Notes: generated by a model from the letters alone, not told the origin. Counted from the first letter of the stretch, positions 32,776 to 41,222 are shown. The stretch: DNA of 64,000 bases from an uncultured Bacteroidia bacterium (GCA_902790635.1 CADASN010000014.1:1-64000); one strand, 5' to 3'. Numbers and translations are program-made.

Positions 32776-34269
32776 CTACTGGTGCGCGTCGCGCAGGAGG
32801 TCAAGGACGACCTTGACCGGGTTGAAGGTTTCGATCGGGACCTCGACGAAGAGGGTGTTCCAGTCGGACATGGAGCCATTCCACAGGCCCGGGAGTTCCA
32901 GCGCCTTGAGTTCGCGGCCCTGATAGCTCTTGGAACTGATCAGGCCGGTCTCTTCATCGACATAGTCCAGCAGGTTGAACTTGCTGCCGTCGTGACGGCG
33001 CAGGCAGCAGACCAGGTCCACGGGGTTGAAGTGCGTGGCGGCCTTCAGGCAGGCGACCGCCTGCGGGTCGTCGGGATTGATCTGGGCGCCTTCGAGGATC
33101 TGCAGGGAGGTGGCGCCGTCCTTGTCGCGGATGATGAAGGGGCCGCCGCCCGGCTCGCCGAGGTTCTTGACCATGCCGCAGACGCGGATCGGGCGGTCCA
33201 GCTTGGCTCGCAGCGCTTCGGCGCGGTCACGGCTGTCCTTGGCTTCGGGCATCTCGATGCAGAGTTCGTCGCGCAGGAAGGCCTCGATCTCGTTGCAGAG
33301 CTCCTGGCATTCGGGCGTGGCGAAGGGATCGTCGAGGGCGACCACGGTACCGGGCACGAAGGAGAGGTCGGACATCTCCTTGCGGACCTGGGTCAGCTGG
33401 TCCAGGGCGAAAATGTAGCCGTGGATGCGGTCGCGGAGTTCCAGCGCGCGGCCCATCAGGACCTTTTTCCAAAGGTAGGTCGCCGGCTGCATGCGCTCCA
33501 CGCAGACGTTGTCGATGTTCTTGATGCTCACGAGTTCCGCATCCAGGGCGTTCAGGTTGTAGATGAGGGCGCCGTGGCCGGCAGGGCGGGTGAGGATGCT
33601 GCCGTCTTCCTTGAGGAAGGGCTTACAGTCTGCATCGACGGCGAGCGTGTCGGTCTCCTTGGCCTGGTAGGTGAAGGTGATGTTGTATTTCACGCCGTAG
33701 CGCGCTTCATACGCGTCCTTGATCTCTGCAACCGCGGCTTCGAACAGGGCCTGGTGCTCGGGAGAGATGGTCACGACGAGGTCCACGGTGCCGTCGGCAT
33801 TGCGCATGTAGGCCTGGCCTTCGACGAAGTGCTCCGCCAGGGCGGTGCGCACTTCGGCGGGATAGCGGTGGAATTTCAGCACCCCCTTGGGTTTGCTGCC
33901 GTAGGCGAGCCCGGCATCGGTCAGCAGTTTGCGGGCGGTGGCGGCTGGATCGAAGGGAGCGGTTCCGAAGACCTCCGGGGAATAGAAGGCGAATTTCTCC
34001 AGGTTGGCGGCCAACTTCTCGGTGGAGGCGTTGGGCGTGTCCATCCCGGCGAAAATATCCTTGAACATGCGGGAGGCGGCGCCGGAAGCCGGCACGAACT
34101 TGCAGCGGCCGTTGACTTCCGCCTCGTCGGCATAGCGGACGGCGGCGTCCTGCTGTTCTTGGTCCAGGACTTCGATGCCGTGGCCGGGCGTGGCCGGGGC
34201 GACGATCCGGAGCCAGGGGAATCCTTTGCGGAAGCGCTCGATCTGAGCATTCATAGTAATTTTGTCCAT
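32776..34269 (-). CDS. DUF4301 protein, possible nucleotidyltransferase fold
   Basis: A 497-residue cytoplasmic protein that matches DUF4301, a family found mainly in Bacteroidetes and without an assigned reaction. Several segments echo sugar-nucleotide pyrophosphorylases: FVPASGAASRMFK (58-70) as the nucleotide loop, PKGVLKF (127-133), RPAGHGAL (228-235) and IKNIDNV (249-255). I infer a GT-A-like nucleotidyltransferase fold. It is expressed between the defective PdxB homologue (24 bp upstream) and the AI-2E transporter. Either Met1 or Met6 may be the start. Confidence 0.75.
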   Translation of the reverse strand: MDKITMNAQIERFRKGFPWLRIVAPATPGHGIEVLDQEQQDAAVRYADEAEVNGRCKFVPASGAASRMFKDIFAGMDTPNASTEKLAANLEKFAFYSPEVFGTAPFDPAATARKLLTDAGLAYGSKPKGVLKFHRYPAEVRTALAEHFVEGQAYMRNADGTVDLVVTISPEHQALFEAAVAEIKDAYEARYGVKYNITFTYQAKETDTLAVDADCKPFLKEDGSILTRPAGHGALIYNLNALDAELVSIKNIDNVCVERMQPATYLWKKVLMGRALELRDRIHGYIFALDQLTQVRKEMSDLSFVPGTVVALDDPFATPECQELCNEIEAFLRDELCIEMPEAKDSRDRAEALRAKLDRPIRVCGMVKNLGEPGGGPFIIRDKDGATSLQILEGAQINPDDPQAVACLKAATHFNPVDLVCCLRRHDGSKFNLLDYVDEETGLISSKSYQGRELKALELPGLWNGSMSDWNTLFVEVPIETFNPVKVVLDLLRDAHQ

Positions 34270-34292
34270 ATCGTGTTATGTATTTGTGGTTG

Positions 34293-35324
34293 TCAGAAAT
34301 AAAACTCGCGCCGGTAGCTGTAGTTCGCCCGGAGTTCGCTGAAGCGCTCCGGCGACATCCGGAACATGAAGTCGTCCGTGAAGATGGGATAGTTGTACTG
34401 GATGATCGAGGCGATCTGCCCCTGCGTCTTCTCGTGCACGTCCACATGGACGGCCTGGTATTCGAGGATCTCCGTGGTGGGGAAGAAGTCGTACAGCTCG
34501 GCCAGGCCGAAGAAACGTGCGACGGCGCGGATGGCCAGCGAGGTACCGATCTGCTTGCCCTGAAGGGTGTAGCCGGCGATGTGCGGGGTGGCGATGTCCA
34601 CGAGGTCCATCAATTCGCGGTTGATGTCGGGTTCGTGGCACCAGGTGTCGAGCGCGACGGGGCCGAGCCTGGGGATGGCCCGGATGAGGTCTTCCTCGAC
34701 GACCAGCTCCCCCTGGGCGGTGTTGATGAAGAAGGCGCCGGGTTTCATTTTCTCGAAGAAGCCGGCATCCGCCATCCCGCGGGTCGTGTCGTTGACCGGG
34801 ATGTGCATCGTGACGATGTCGGACCCGGACAGGACGGTGTCCAGGTCGTGGAATTCGGTGTGCCATTCTTTCTCCTGGCGCCAGGGGTCGTAACGCAAGG
34901 TCTTGAATCCCAGGGCGAGCGCCATCTCTTCGACGCGCGTCCCGGCGGAGCCCAAGCCGATGATGCCCATCGTGGCTCCCGCCAGGGAAATGCTTTTGCG
35001 CGCGGCGGTTCCGTAGAGGGCGGAGAAAACGTAATTCGTGACGCCGCCGGCGTTGCAGCCGGAGGCGTTCCGGACGAAGATGCCGTGGTCCTTGCACCAG
35101 GCCTGGTCGATGTTGTCCATGCTGACCGTGGCGGTGGCGATGAGTTTGACGGCCGTGCCGTCCAACAGGGCTTCGTCGCAGCGGGTGCGGGTGCGGATGA
35201 CCAGGGCGTCCGCATCCATCAGGTCCTCCCGGCGGATCTCCGGCCCGTCGAGGTAGACCACTTCCGCCCAAGGCTCGAAGACGCCTTCGACGAAGGGAAT
35301 GGCTTTGTCGATGACGAATTTCAT
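34293..35324 (-). CDS. PdxB-like dehydrogenase lacking the catalytic arginine
   Basis: A 343-residue D-2-hydroxyacid dehydrogenase homologue, clearly similar to the protein at 18464 (RTRTRCDEALL; ATPHIAGYTLQGKQIGT). The dinucleotide motif GLGSAG and catalytic Glu231 and His248 are present. The arginine expected in the xSRG motif is Gln204 (NTAQGELVVE, codon CAG). Without Arg the enzyme should bind substrate poorly, so it may have lost activity or changed substrate. It starts 4 bp inside the end of the DUF721 gene, in an operon recF-DUF721-this-DUF4301-AI-2E. Confidence 0.78.
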   Translation of the reverse strand: MKFVIDKAIPFVEGVFEPWAEVVYLDGPEIRREDLMDADALVIRTRTRCDEALLDGTAVKLIATATVSMDNIDQAWCKDHGIFVRNASGCNAGGVTNYVFSALYGTAARKSISLAGATMGIIGLGSAGTRVEEMALALGFKTLRYDPWRQEKEWHTEFHDLDTVLSGSDIVTMHIPVNDTTRGMADAGFFEKMKPGAFFINTAQGELVVEEDLIRAIPRLGPVALDTWCHEPDINRELMDLVDIATPHIAGYTLQGKQIGTSLAIRAVARFFGLAELYDFFPTTEILEYQAVHVDVHEKTQGQIASIIQYNYPIFTDDFMFRMSPERFSELRANYSYRREFYF

Positions 35325-35641
35325 TTCAGGATCAGTTCTTGGACGGCCGGGGAGCCGTCACCGGTGAACAATTCGTCCTGCGCGAGCAGGGCGTTGACTT
35401 TCTCGAGGAGCGCCTCGCGCTGGAAGGACAGCTGGCTGCGCACCACCGAGGAGTCCACGGTGATGTAGAGCCGGCCGTCGCGGAAATAGCGGCGGACCGT
35501 GTAGCGGGCGGCACCGGATGCGGTATCCCAGGCGGCGTAGATGCGCCGGGTGTTGAGCCCCGGGGTGAGCCGGCTGGTCCGGACGAATTCGTGGATGAGC
35601 TCCTCCAGGGGAAGGGCTGTCTTGCGTGCGACCCTACTCAT
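35321..35641 (-). CDS. DUF721 protein (DciA-like)
   Basis: A 106-residue protein with the DUF721 domain (LIHEFVRTSRLTPGLNTRRIYAAWDTASG; VDSSVVRSQLSFQREALLEKVNALL). The domain is shared with DciA, the ancestral helicase-loading protein of bacteria without DnaC-type loaders. Its position next to recF, overlapping it by 8 bp, matches the usual Bacteroidetes arrangement and supports a DNA replication role. No other domain is present. Confidence 0.8.
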   Translation of the reverse strand: MSRVARKTALPLEELIHEFVRTSRLTPGLNTRRIYAAWDTASGAARYTVRRYFRDGRLYITVDSSVVRSQLSFQREALLEKVNALLAQDELFTGDGSPAVQELILK

Positions 35642-36737
35642 TGACGGGAGTGAAGACGCCTCCTGCCGTCTCGAAATAACTGCGGTCCGCGGTCAGCTTG
35701 TCCACGATGGATTCCGTACGGACCTTGTTGGAGTCTGAAAGGAAGATCTGGCCGAACTCCTTGCCGACGACCATCCGCAGGAGGTTGGCGACCCGGGACA
35801 TGTCGAGCTTGTCGAACAAGTCGTCCAGCAGCAGGATGGGCGGGAAGCCGCAGGCGGACTTCATCACTTCGTACTGGGCGAATTTGAGGGCGACCAGGAA
35901 TGACTTCTGCTGGCCCTGGGAGCCGCAGCGGCGGATTGGATGCCCGTTCATCGTGAAGAGGAAGTCATCCCGCTGGATGCCGGCCGTGGTGAACTTGAAG
36001 ACCTGGTCGCGGTCGCGGCGCTCGCGCAGCAGCCCGCGCAGGTCACCCTTCTGCAGGTCGGAGCGGTACTCGATCCCGACCTGCTCGCGGCCGCCGGAGA
36101 TCTCGGCGTAGTACTGCTGCACGATGGGGACGAGGCTGTCGCAGAAAGCCGCCCTGCGGGCAAATATGGGTTCTGCCAGGGCGGCGAGCCGCTCGTCGAA
36201 GGTCGAGAGCAGGTCCTCGTCGCCGACGCCGGCCTTGAGCAGTTTGTTGCGCTGCAGCAGGTAGCGGTTGTACTGCTGCATGTCGGCCAGGTAGGGCTGG
36301 TGCATCTGCGAGAGGACGGCGTTGACGAATTTGCGTCGCTCCTCGCCCGACTCGCTGACCATGGCGATGTCGGCGGGGGAGACCATCACGATCGGCAGGA
36401 CGCCGATATGCTCGGAGATGCGGGTGTAGGGCTTGTCGTCGCGCCGGATGCGCTTCTCGCCGCCTTCGCTGACCTGGATGCTGAAACGCGAGCTCGTCCC
36501 CCCGGGCATCAGGTAGGTGCCGGACAGGCCGAAGGCCGTCGTGCCGTAGCGGAAATTGAAGCGGTCGGAAGGGGAGAAGGCGCTCTTGGTCATGGACAGG
36601 TACCAGATCGCGTCGAGCAGGTTGGTCTTGCCTTCGCCGTTGCCGCCGCTGATGCAGTTGATGTTGGGCGAAAAGCTGAGCTCCTGCAAGGCGATGTTGC
36701 GGAAGTCCTGGATGACTATTTTCTGGAGCGTCGGCAT
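35634..36737 (-). CDS. recF: DNA replication and repair protein RecF
   Basis: A 367-residue SMC-like ATPase that loads RecA at gapped DNA with RecO and RecR. The Walker A motif GGNGEGKTNLLDAIWYLS is at about residues 32-49, the signature GSQGQQKSFLVALKFAQ at about 275, and Walker B PILLLDDLFDKLD near 305. Length is normal for RecF. It begins a five-gene minus-strand run. The -7 box lies only 5 bp before the ATG, suggesting a leaderless or nearly leaderless message. Confidence 0.93.
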   Translation of the reverse strand: MPTLQKIVIQDFRNIALQELSFSPNINCISGGNGEGKTNLLDAIWYLSMTKSAFSPSDRFNFRYGTTAFGLSGTYLMPGGTSSRFSIQVSEGGEKRIRRDDKPYTRISEHIGVLPIVMVSPADIAMVSESGEERRKFVNAVLSQMHQPYLADMQQYNRYLLQRNKLLKAGVGDEDLLSTFDERLAALAEPIFARRAAFCDSLVPIVQQYYAEISGGREQVGIEYRSDLQKGDLRGLLRERRDRDQVFKFTTAGIQRDDFLFTMNGHPIRRCGSQGQQKSFLVALKFAQYEVMKSACGFPPILLLDDLFDKLDMSRVANLLRMVVGKEFGQIFLSDSNKVRTESIVDKLTADRSYFETAGGVFTPVNE

Positions 36738-36742
36738 GTTTG

Positions 36743-36750
36743 CAAAGTTA
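36743..36750 (-). promoter_or_regulatory. -7 box of recF
   Basis: TAACTTTG on the minus strand, 5 bp from the recF ATG. Confidence 0.55.
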
Positions 36751-36762
36751 AAGAATAATTTC

Positions 36763-36770
36763 TAATTTTG
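36763..36770 (+). promoter_or_regulatory. -7 box of the TPR/yebC genes
   Basis: TAATTTTG, 36 bp before the ATG at 36807; it overlaps an earlier in-frame start codon at 36768. Confidence 0.55.
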
Positions 36771-36806
36771 CGGGCTAATTGGTTCAGAAATTATAACGAC
36801 AAAGAT

Positions 36807-37484
36807 ATGGCTCAGAAAAATCTGAAAGACAAGGAAGCCGAGCGGCAGGAGAATATCGAACAGACCGTCTCCGCCACCGAGCAGTTCTACAATGAGAACA
36901 AGAAATTGATCTGGGGTATCGTGGCCGCCGTCCTCGTGATCGGCCTCGGAATCCTCGCTTACAACAAATTCATCTACCAGCCCCGTTGCGTGGAGGCCAT
37001 GCAGCAGGCCTATCCTGCCGAGATGAGTTTCCAGAACGCCGAGTACGAGCTTGCGCTCAACGGCGACGGCAACAACCTCGGTTTCGCCGACATCATCGAC
37101 GAGTACGGCACCAAGGCCGGCAAGGCCGTCTACCTGTACGCAGGTATCTGCGAACTGGAGCTCGGCAACTATGAGGAGGCCCTTTCCTACCTCAAGAAGT
37201 ACAAGGGCAAGGAGCCCATCCTCGCTGCCCGTGCCCGTTCCTGCGAGGGTGACGCCTATGTCGCCCTGGGTGACTACAACGCCGCCGTCCGCAGCTACAA
37301 GGCCGCCGCAGCTGTGGCTGACAACGTCCTGGCCGCCGGTTACCTCCTCAAGGAAGGTTCCGCATACGAGGCGCTGGGCCAGAATGCCGAGGCACTGGCC
37401 TGCTACAAGACCATCGAGGAGGACTATCCGCAGTCCATCGAGGCCTACGAGATTGCCAAACATATCGCCAGAGTCGCCGAATAG
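36807..37484 (+). CDS. Membrane-anchored tetratricopeptide protein (YfgM-like)
   Basis: A 225-residue protein with a charged cytoplasmic N-terminus, one transmembrane helix (about 34-55, LIWGIVAAVLVIGLGILAYN) and a periplasmic TPR region. TPR units read AVYLYAGICELELGNYEEALSYLKKY, SCEGDAYVALGDYNAAVRSYK and EGSAYEALGQNAEALACYK. The layout is that of YfgM, an ancillary SecYEG-associated protein, but other tol-pal-type TPR proteins look similar. The start at 36807 is preferred because the promoter overlaps the earlier codon. yebC follows after 2 bp. Confidence 0.75.
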   Translation: MAQKNLKDKEAERQENIEQTVSATEQFYNENKKLIWGIVAAVLVIGLGILAYNKFIYQPRCVEAMQQAYPAEMSFQNAEYELALNGDGNNLGFADIIDEYGTKAGKAVYLYAGICELELGNYEEALSYLKKYKGKEPILAARARSCEGDAYVALGDYNAAVRSYKAAAAVADNVLAAGYLLKEGSAYEALGQNAEALACYKTIEEDYPQSIEAYEIAKHIARVAE

Positions 37485-37486
37485 TC

Positions 37487-38239
37487 ATGGGAAGAGCATT
37501 TGAATTCCGCAAGGAGCGCAAACTGAAGCGCTGGGGCCACATGGCCCGTACGTTCACCAAGCTGGGCAAGGAGATCACCATCGCCGTCAAGCAGGGCGGT
37601 CCCGACGTGACCGGCAACCCGCGCCTCCGCGCCCTCATGGCCGAGGCCCGTTCGGAGCAGATGCCGAAGGAGAACATCGAGCGCGCCATCAAGAAGGCCA
37701 CCGAGAGCAAGCAGGGTGACTTCAAGGAGATTATCTACGAAGGTTTCGGCCCGTACGGTGTCGCTTACCTCGTGGAGGCTGCCACCGACAACAATACCCG
37801 CACCGTGGCCAATGTCCGCAGCTATTTCAACAAATGCGGCGGTTCGCTCGGAACGACCGGCTCCGTGAGCTTCATGTTTGACCGCAAGTGCACCTTCCGC
37901 GTCAAGGAGAAAGAGGGCATCGACCTCGAAGAGCTCGAGCTCGAAATGATCGACTATGGCGTGGAGGAGCTCTTCCGCGAAGAAGAGGAGGACAAGGACG
38001 GCAACGTGACCCCCGTCATCGTGATGTACGGCGAATATACGGCCTATGGCCAGATCCAGAAGTACATCGAGGAGAACGGCTACGAGCTCATCTCCGGCGG
38101 TTTCGAGCAGATTCCGAATGTGGATCTCAAGGATGTCACCGAGGAGCAGCGCGCCACGCTCGAAAAGCTGACCGGCATGCTGGAGGATGACGAAGACGTC
38201 ACCAACGTCTACACGACGATGAAGCCCGCAGAGGAGTAA
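37487..38239 (+). CDS. yebC: YebC/PmpR-family regulatory protein
   Basis: A 250-residue cytoplasmic protein with all three YebC domains. It starts MGRAFEFRKERKLKRW and continues through TKLGKEITIAVKQGG, the helical SEQMPKENIERAIKKAT, and YEGFGPYGVAYLVEAATDNNTRTVANVRSYFNKCGG. Members were described as transcriptional regulators and more recently as factors that help ribosomes translate difficult proline stretches. It has 2 bp spacing from the TPR gene and is followed by a terminator. Confidence 0.92.
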   Translation: MGRAFEFRKERKLKRWGHMARTFTKLGKEITIAVKQGGPDVTGNPRLRALMAEARSEQMPKENIERAIKKATESKQGDFKEIIYEGFGPYGVAYLVEAATDNNTRTVANVRSYFNKCGGSLGTTGSVSFMFDRKCTFRVKEKEGIDLEELELEMIDYGVEELFREEEEDKDGNVTPVIVMYGEYTAYGQIQKYIEENGYELISGGFEQIPNVDLKDVTEEQRATLEKLTGMLEDDEDVTNVYTTMKPAEE

Positions 38240-38277
38240 TTTCAGGGCGTTCGTCGAAGAAACCAGCCCATTCGTCG

Positions 38278-38307
38278 AAAAACCGGACCGGAAACGGCCC
38301 GGTTTTT
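38278..38307 (+). terminator. Terminator after yebC
   Basis: AAAAACCGG/CCGGTTTTT form a 9-bp stem followed by the T-run of its own right arm; it is preceded by two TTCGTCGAA direct repeats. Confidence 0.75.
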
Positions 38308-38308
38308 C

Positions 38309-38316
38309 TATGTTTG
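38309..38316 (+). promoter_or_regulatory. -7 box of the secreted Met-rich protein gene
   Basis: TATGTTTG, 32 bp before the first ATG, immediately after the yebC terminator. Confidence 0.5.
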
Positions 38317-38348
38317 CTCCAGAAAGATGAACAACCAAAACTCATTTT

Positions 38349-38924
38349 ATGATGCATAAAAAACTAATCTCCCTGGTCCTCCTGCTCGCAAGTGCCGCAG
38401 GAGTGGCGATGGCTCAGGACGGACATCGCTACGGCATCAAGTCCGGCATCCTGACCCAGAAATCCGAGATGGGCGAGACCACCGTCTATTTCGACAACTA
38501 CGGCGCTCTCGAAGCCCAGAAGATGAAAATGAACTTCATGGGCATGGACACCGAGATGACGATCATCCGCAAGGACGGCAAGACCTATATGGTCAACGCC
38601 GCCGAGAAGCAGGTCCAGGAGATGCCTGCCGGTGGCGGCATGGGCGGTGCTGACATCAACTTCCTCAACCTGACCGATGCGGTCAAGACCGCCAACAAGA
38701 TCAAGGAAGCCGGCAAGGAGACCGTGCTCGGCCGCGAGTGCACCAAGTACACGATGCAGATGTCCCAGATGGGCATGGAGATGAACCAGACGGTCTGGAT
38801 CTACAAGGGCATCGCCCTGAAGTCCCTCACCGACGGCGGCCAGTTCCAGTTCGGCAACGAGGCTGTCAAGTTCGAGGAGAACGCCCAGGTTCCCGCCAGT
38901 GTTTTTGAAGTTCCCAAGTTCTAA
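38349..38924 (+). CDS. Secreted protein, DUF4412-like, function unknown
   Basis: A 191-residue protein with a signal peptide ending at AMAQ (about residue 23). The mature part is predicted all-beta and unusually rich in methionine (KMKMNFMGMDTEMTIIRKDGK; MQMSQMGMEMNQTVWIYKG). It resembles DUF4412-type LolA/lipoprotein-carrier-like proteins, but I cannot confirm the family. The methionines may form a hydrophobic or metal-binding face, which is speculation. It is monocistronic with its own promoter and terminator. Confidence 0.65.
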   Translation: MMHKKLISLVLLLASAAGVAMAQDGHRYGIKSGILTQKSEMGETTVYFDNYGALEAQKMKMNFMGMDTEMTIIRKDGKTYMVNAAEKQVQEMPAGGGMGGADINFLNLTDAVKTANKIKEAGKETVLGRECTKYTMQMSQMGMEMNQTVWIYKGIALKSLTDGGQFQFGNEAVKFEENAQVPASVFEVPKF

Positions 38925-38980
38925 ATATTTAAGTATTAAATTATAGGTAAAATTATTATTAACAAAGCTTCGGATTTTGA

Positions 38981-39016
38981 CAGACGGCCTGCGCGGGCCG
39001 TCTGTTAACTTTTTGG
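38981..39016 (+). terminator. Terminator of the Met-rich protein gene
   Basis: CAGACGGCC/GGCCGTCTG, a 9-bp perfect stem with a short loop, followed by TTAACTTTTT. Confidence 0.8.
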
Positions 39017-39060
39017 CGGGTCCTTGGGGATAATCAGAGAAAAATGCTTATCTTAGAGCG

Positions 39061-39471
39061 ATGAAAAAAACTCTCGTCCTGTCCAATGATATCCGGCAGA
39101 TTCCGGAACTCGCCGCCTTCGTGGAAGCGTTGGCGGAAGAGTTGTCGCTGAATCCTGCCGAGGCGATGAGCCTCAACCTGGCCTTGGAGGAAGCCGTGAC
39201 GAATGTGATGATGTATGCCTATCCTGCCGGCGTGACCGGGCAGGTGGAGTTGGAAGTGGATGCGCTGCCGGGCCGGCTGGTCTTCGAACTCAGCGACTCC
39301 GGCGTGCCGTTCGACCCTACGGCGGCTCCGGATGCCGACATCAGCCTGGGCGTCGAGGAGCGTCCGATCGGCGGATTGGGAATCTTCCTGGTCCGGCAGA
39401 TTATGGATTCCGTCGAGTACGCCCGGCGGGGCGGGAAAAATATCCTGACTTTGACGAAAAAACTAACTTAG
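39061..39471 (+). CDS. RsbW/SpoIIAB-like serine kinase (HATPase) of a partner-switching pair
   Basis: A 136-residue GHKL ATPase domain protein of the anti-sigma-factor kinase type. The N-box is LEEAVTNVMMYAY with Glu43 and Asn48, the G1 box DSGVPF (79-84), and the G2 box GGLGIFL (104-110), so ATP binding should be intact. Such kinases bind and inactivate a partner until a STAS protein, whose serine they phosphorylate, competes them away. The STAS gene follows after 4 bp. No sigma factor is adjacent; the rest of the operon is an ABC transporter whose ATPase ends in a related domain. Confidence 0.85.
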   Translation: MKKTLVLSNDIRQIPELAAFVEALAEELSLNPAEAMSLNLALEEAVTNVMMYAYPAGVTGQVELEVDALPGRLVFELSDSGVPFDPTAAPDADISLGVEERPIGGLGIFLVRQIMDSVEYARRGGKNILTLTKKLT

Positions 39472-39475
39472 ATAG

Positions 39476-39784
39476 ATGGAAATAGAAATTACCCAACAAG
39501 AGAATCAGATGACCGCACGCCTGGTCGGGCGTCTGGACACTCCGGCTTCCCAGGAAGCCGCCGTCAAGATCCAGCCTTTGCTGGACCATGCCGACAAGAC
39601 GATCGTAATGGATTGTACGGAACTCAGCTACATCAGCAGCTCCGGCTTGCGTCTTTTCCTGACGCTTCGCAAGGCCTGCGCCGCGAAGGGCGGCAAGGTG
39701 GTGCTCCATGCCATCAACAACGATATCCGCCAGGTCTTCACGATGACCGGCCTGCTGAGCCTGTTCGTCGTTGAGGATGCGTAG
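39476..39784 (+). CDS. STAS-domain anti-sigma-factor antagonist
   Basis: A 102-residue single STAS domain. The phosphorylation-site region is DCTELSYISSSGLRLFLTL, with Ser55/Ser56 as likely targets of the adjacent kinase. The beginning (MEIEITQQENQMTARLVGRLDTPAS) fits the first strands of SpoIIAA/RsbV proteins. It should form the switch pair with the RsbW-like protein upstream. It overlaps the transporter gene by 8 bp, so the pair is translationally tied to the transporter. Confidence 0.88.
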   Translation: MEIEITQQENQMTARLVGRLDTPASQEAAVKIQPLLDHADKTIVMDCTELSYISSSGLRLFLTLRKACAAKGGKVVLHAINNDIRQVFTMTGLLSLFVVEDA

Positions 39785-41222
39785 GTTCCTTCTCGCGCTG
39801 TCGCTCCTCCTGACATTGGGCGGATGCATCCGGCAGGATGCGCCCCGCTCCCTGGAGGATCTTCAGGATGCCCGGATCGGAGTCCTGACAGGCTTGGCAC
39901 ATCGCCATGACCTGCAGGATGCGTTTCCGGGTTCATCTTTTATGAATTTTGAGGATCTGCCGCTGATGTGCATGGCGCTTCAGGGGCGGAGGATCGATGC
40001 GCTGGTGTGCCTCGAACCGGGGCTGGATGAGTTGCTGGAAGGCAATCCCGGCTTCAGGGAATTACCGGGCCTTTCGATCCGGGATTCGGTCTGCGTGGCA
40101 TTCCGCCTGGACGATCCGGATCTGGCCGGGGCGTTTGATGATTTCCTGGAAGAGATCCGGGCCGACGGCCGGATGGCGGAGATGGAGGCGAACTGGTTCG
40201 GCCCGGACGCTGCCCGGTCCTTCTACCACGCCCATGGCGGGGCGGGAGAGCCCCTGCGGGTGGGCATCGAGGTCGGACAGTCCGGCCTGACCGTGATGGA
40301 GGACGAGGAGGAGACGGGGTTCGAACCGGAGCTGATGCGCCGCTTCGCCGATCACCTCGGACGCCCGGTCCGGTTCATCGAGATGACCGGGACCGGCATG
40401 GTTCCCGCGCTGGCCTCGGGCCGCGTGGACGCCCTGGTGGACGCCATCACCCCGACCCGCGAACGCTCGCAGAGTTTCCGTTTCTCGCGGCCGTATTATT
40501 CCTGCGACCTGCATGTGGTCGTCCTGGATCCGGATTATGTCCCCGAGATCCGCCGCCAGACGCTCGGTGAGGTCCTCCGGACGAACCTGGTGGACGAAGG
40601 CCGCTACAAACTGATTCTCAACGGCCTCTGGATCACGCTGCTGATCATGTTCTGCTCGGTGCTCCTGGGCAGCATCCTGGGAGCGCTGCTCTGCTGGATG
40701 CTGCTGTGCAAGTCGAAGGCCCTGAAGAAGTTTGCCCATGCTTATTGCGAACTGATCGAGGGCATCCCGATCGTGGTGCTTCTCCTTTTCATGTTCTACG
40801 TCGTATTTGCCGCGACGCCGGTGACGGCGGTCGTGGTCGCGATCATCACGTATTCGCTGCATTTCGCGGCCGGCGCCTGCGAGAGCTTCCACAACGGGAT
40901 CGAGAGTGTCCCGCACGGGCAGTTCGAGGGCGGCTTGGCGCTGGGCCTGACGGAGTTCGGGACCTATCGCTATGTCGTGCTGCCGCAGGCCATGCGCCAG
41001 ATCCTGACCTTGTTCAAGGGCAAGAGCGTGGCGTTGATTGAGAATACTGCCATCGTCGGATTCATCGCCATCCAGGACCTGACCAAGGTGACGGACATCA
41101 TCCGTACCCAGACCTACAATTCGCTGATCCCCCTGGTCGTGGTGGGTCTGCTGTATTTCCTGCTGGCCCGGCTGATCGGATGGGCCATTGACAAACTGGG
41201 CGATTATCTCCTGAAGAAATGA
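39777..41222 (+). CDS. Amino-acid ABC transporter: binding domain fused to permease, domain order permuted
   Basis: A 481-residue protein with a lipoprotein-type N-terminus (LLTLGGC). Residues about 30-145 look like lobe II plus the closing helix of a family 3 binding protein (ARIGVLTG; GRRIDALVCLEPGLDELL; IRADGRMAEMEANWFG). Residues 155-250 look like lobe I (LRVGIEVGQ; GFEPELMRRFADHLGRPVRF; RVDALVDAITPTRERSQSFRFSRPYY). Residues 275-480 are a HisM/GlnP-type permease with the EAA-like segment GLALGLTEFGTYRYVVLPQA. The lobe order II-I is the reverse of normal. ATG at 39777 is used. It overlaps the ATPase gene by ATGA. Confidence 0.78.
   Translation: MRRFLLALSLLLTLGGCIRQDAPRSLEDLQDARIGVLTGLAHRHDLQDAFPGSSFMNFEDLPLMCMALQGRRIDALVCLEPGLDELLEGNPGFRELPGLSIRDSVCVAFRLDDPDLAGAFDDFLEEIRADGRMAEMEANWFGPDAARSFYHAHGGAGEPLRVGIEVGQSGLTVMEDEEETGFEPELMRRFADHLGRPVRFIEMTGTGMVPALASGRVDALVDAITPTRERSQSFRFSRPYYSCDLHVVVLDPDYVPEIRRQTLGEVLRTNLVDEGRYKLILNGLWITLLIMFCSVLLGSILGALLCWMLLCKSKALKKFAHAYCELIEGIPIVVLLLFMFYVVFAATPVTAVVVAIITYSLHFAAGACESFHNGIESVPHGQFEGGLALGLTEFGTYRYVVLPQAMRQILTLFKGKSVALIENTAIVGFIAIQDLTKVTDIIRTQTYNSLIPLVVVGLLYFLLARLIGWAIDKLGDYLLKK

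Noticed and set aside
38245-38277. TTCGTCGAA direct repeats as an operator
   Set aside because: Only two short copies next to a terminator; too little to support a regulatory claim.
39061-39784. Sigma-factor operon
   Set aside because: The kinase and STAS proteins suggested one, but no sigma factor or PP2C phosphatase gene is in the vicinity.
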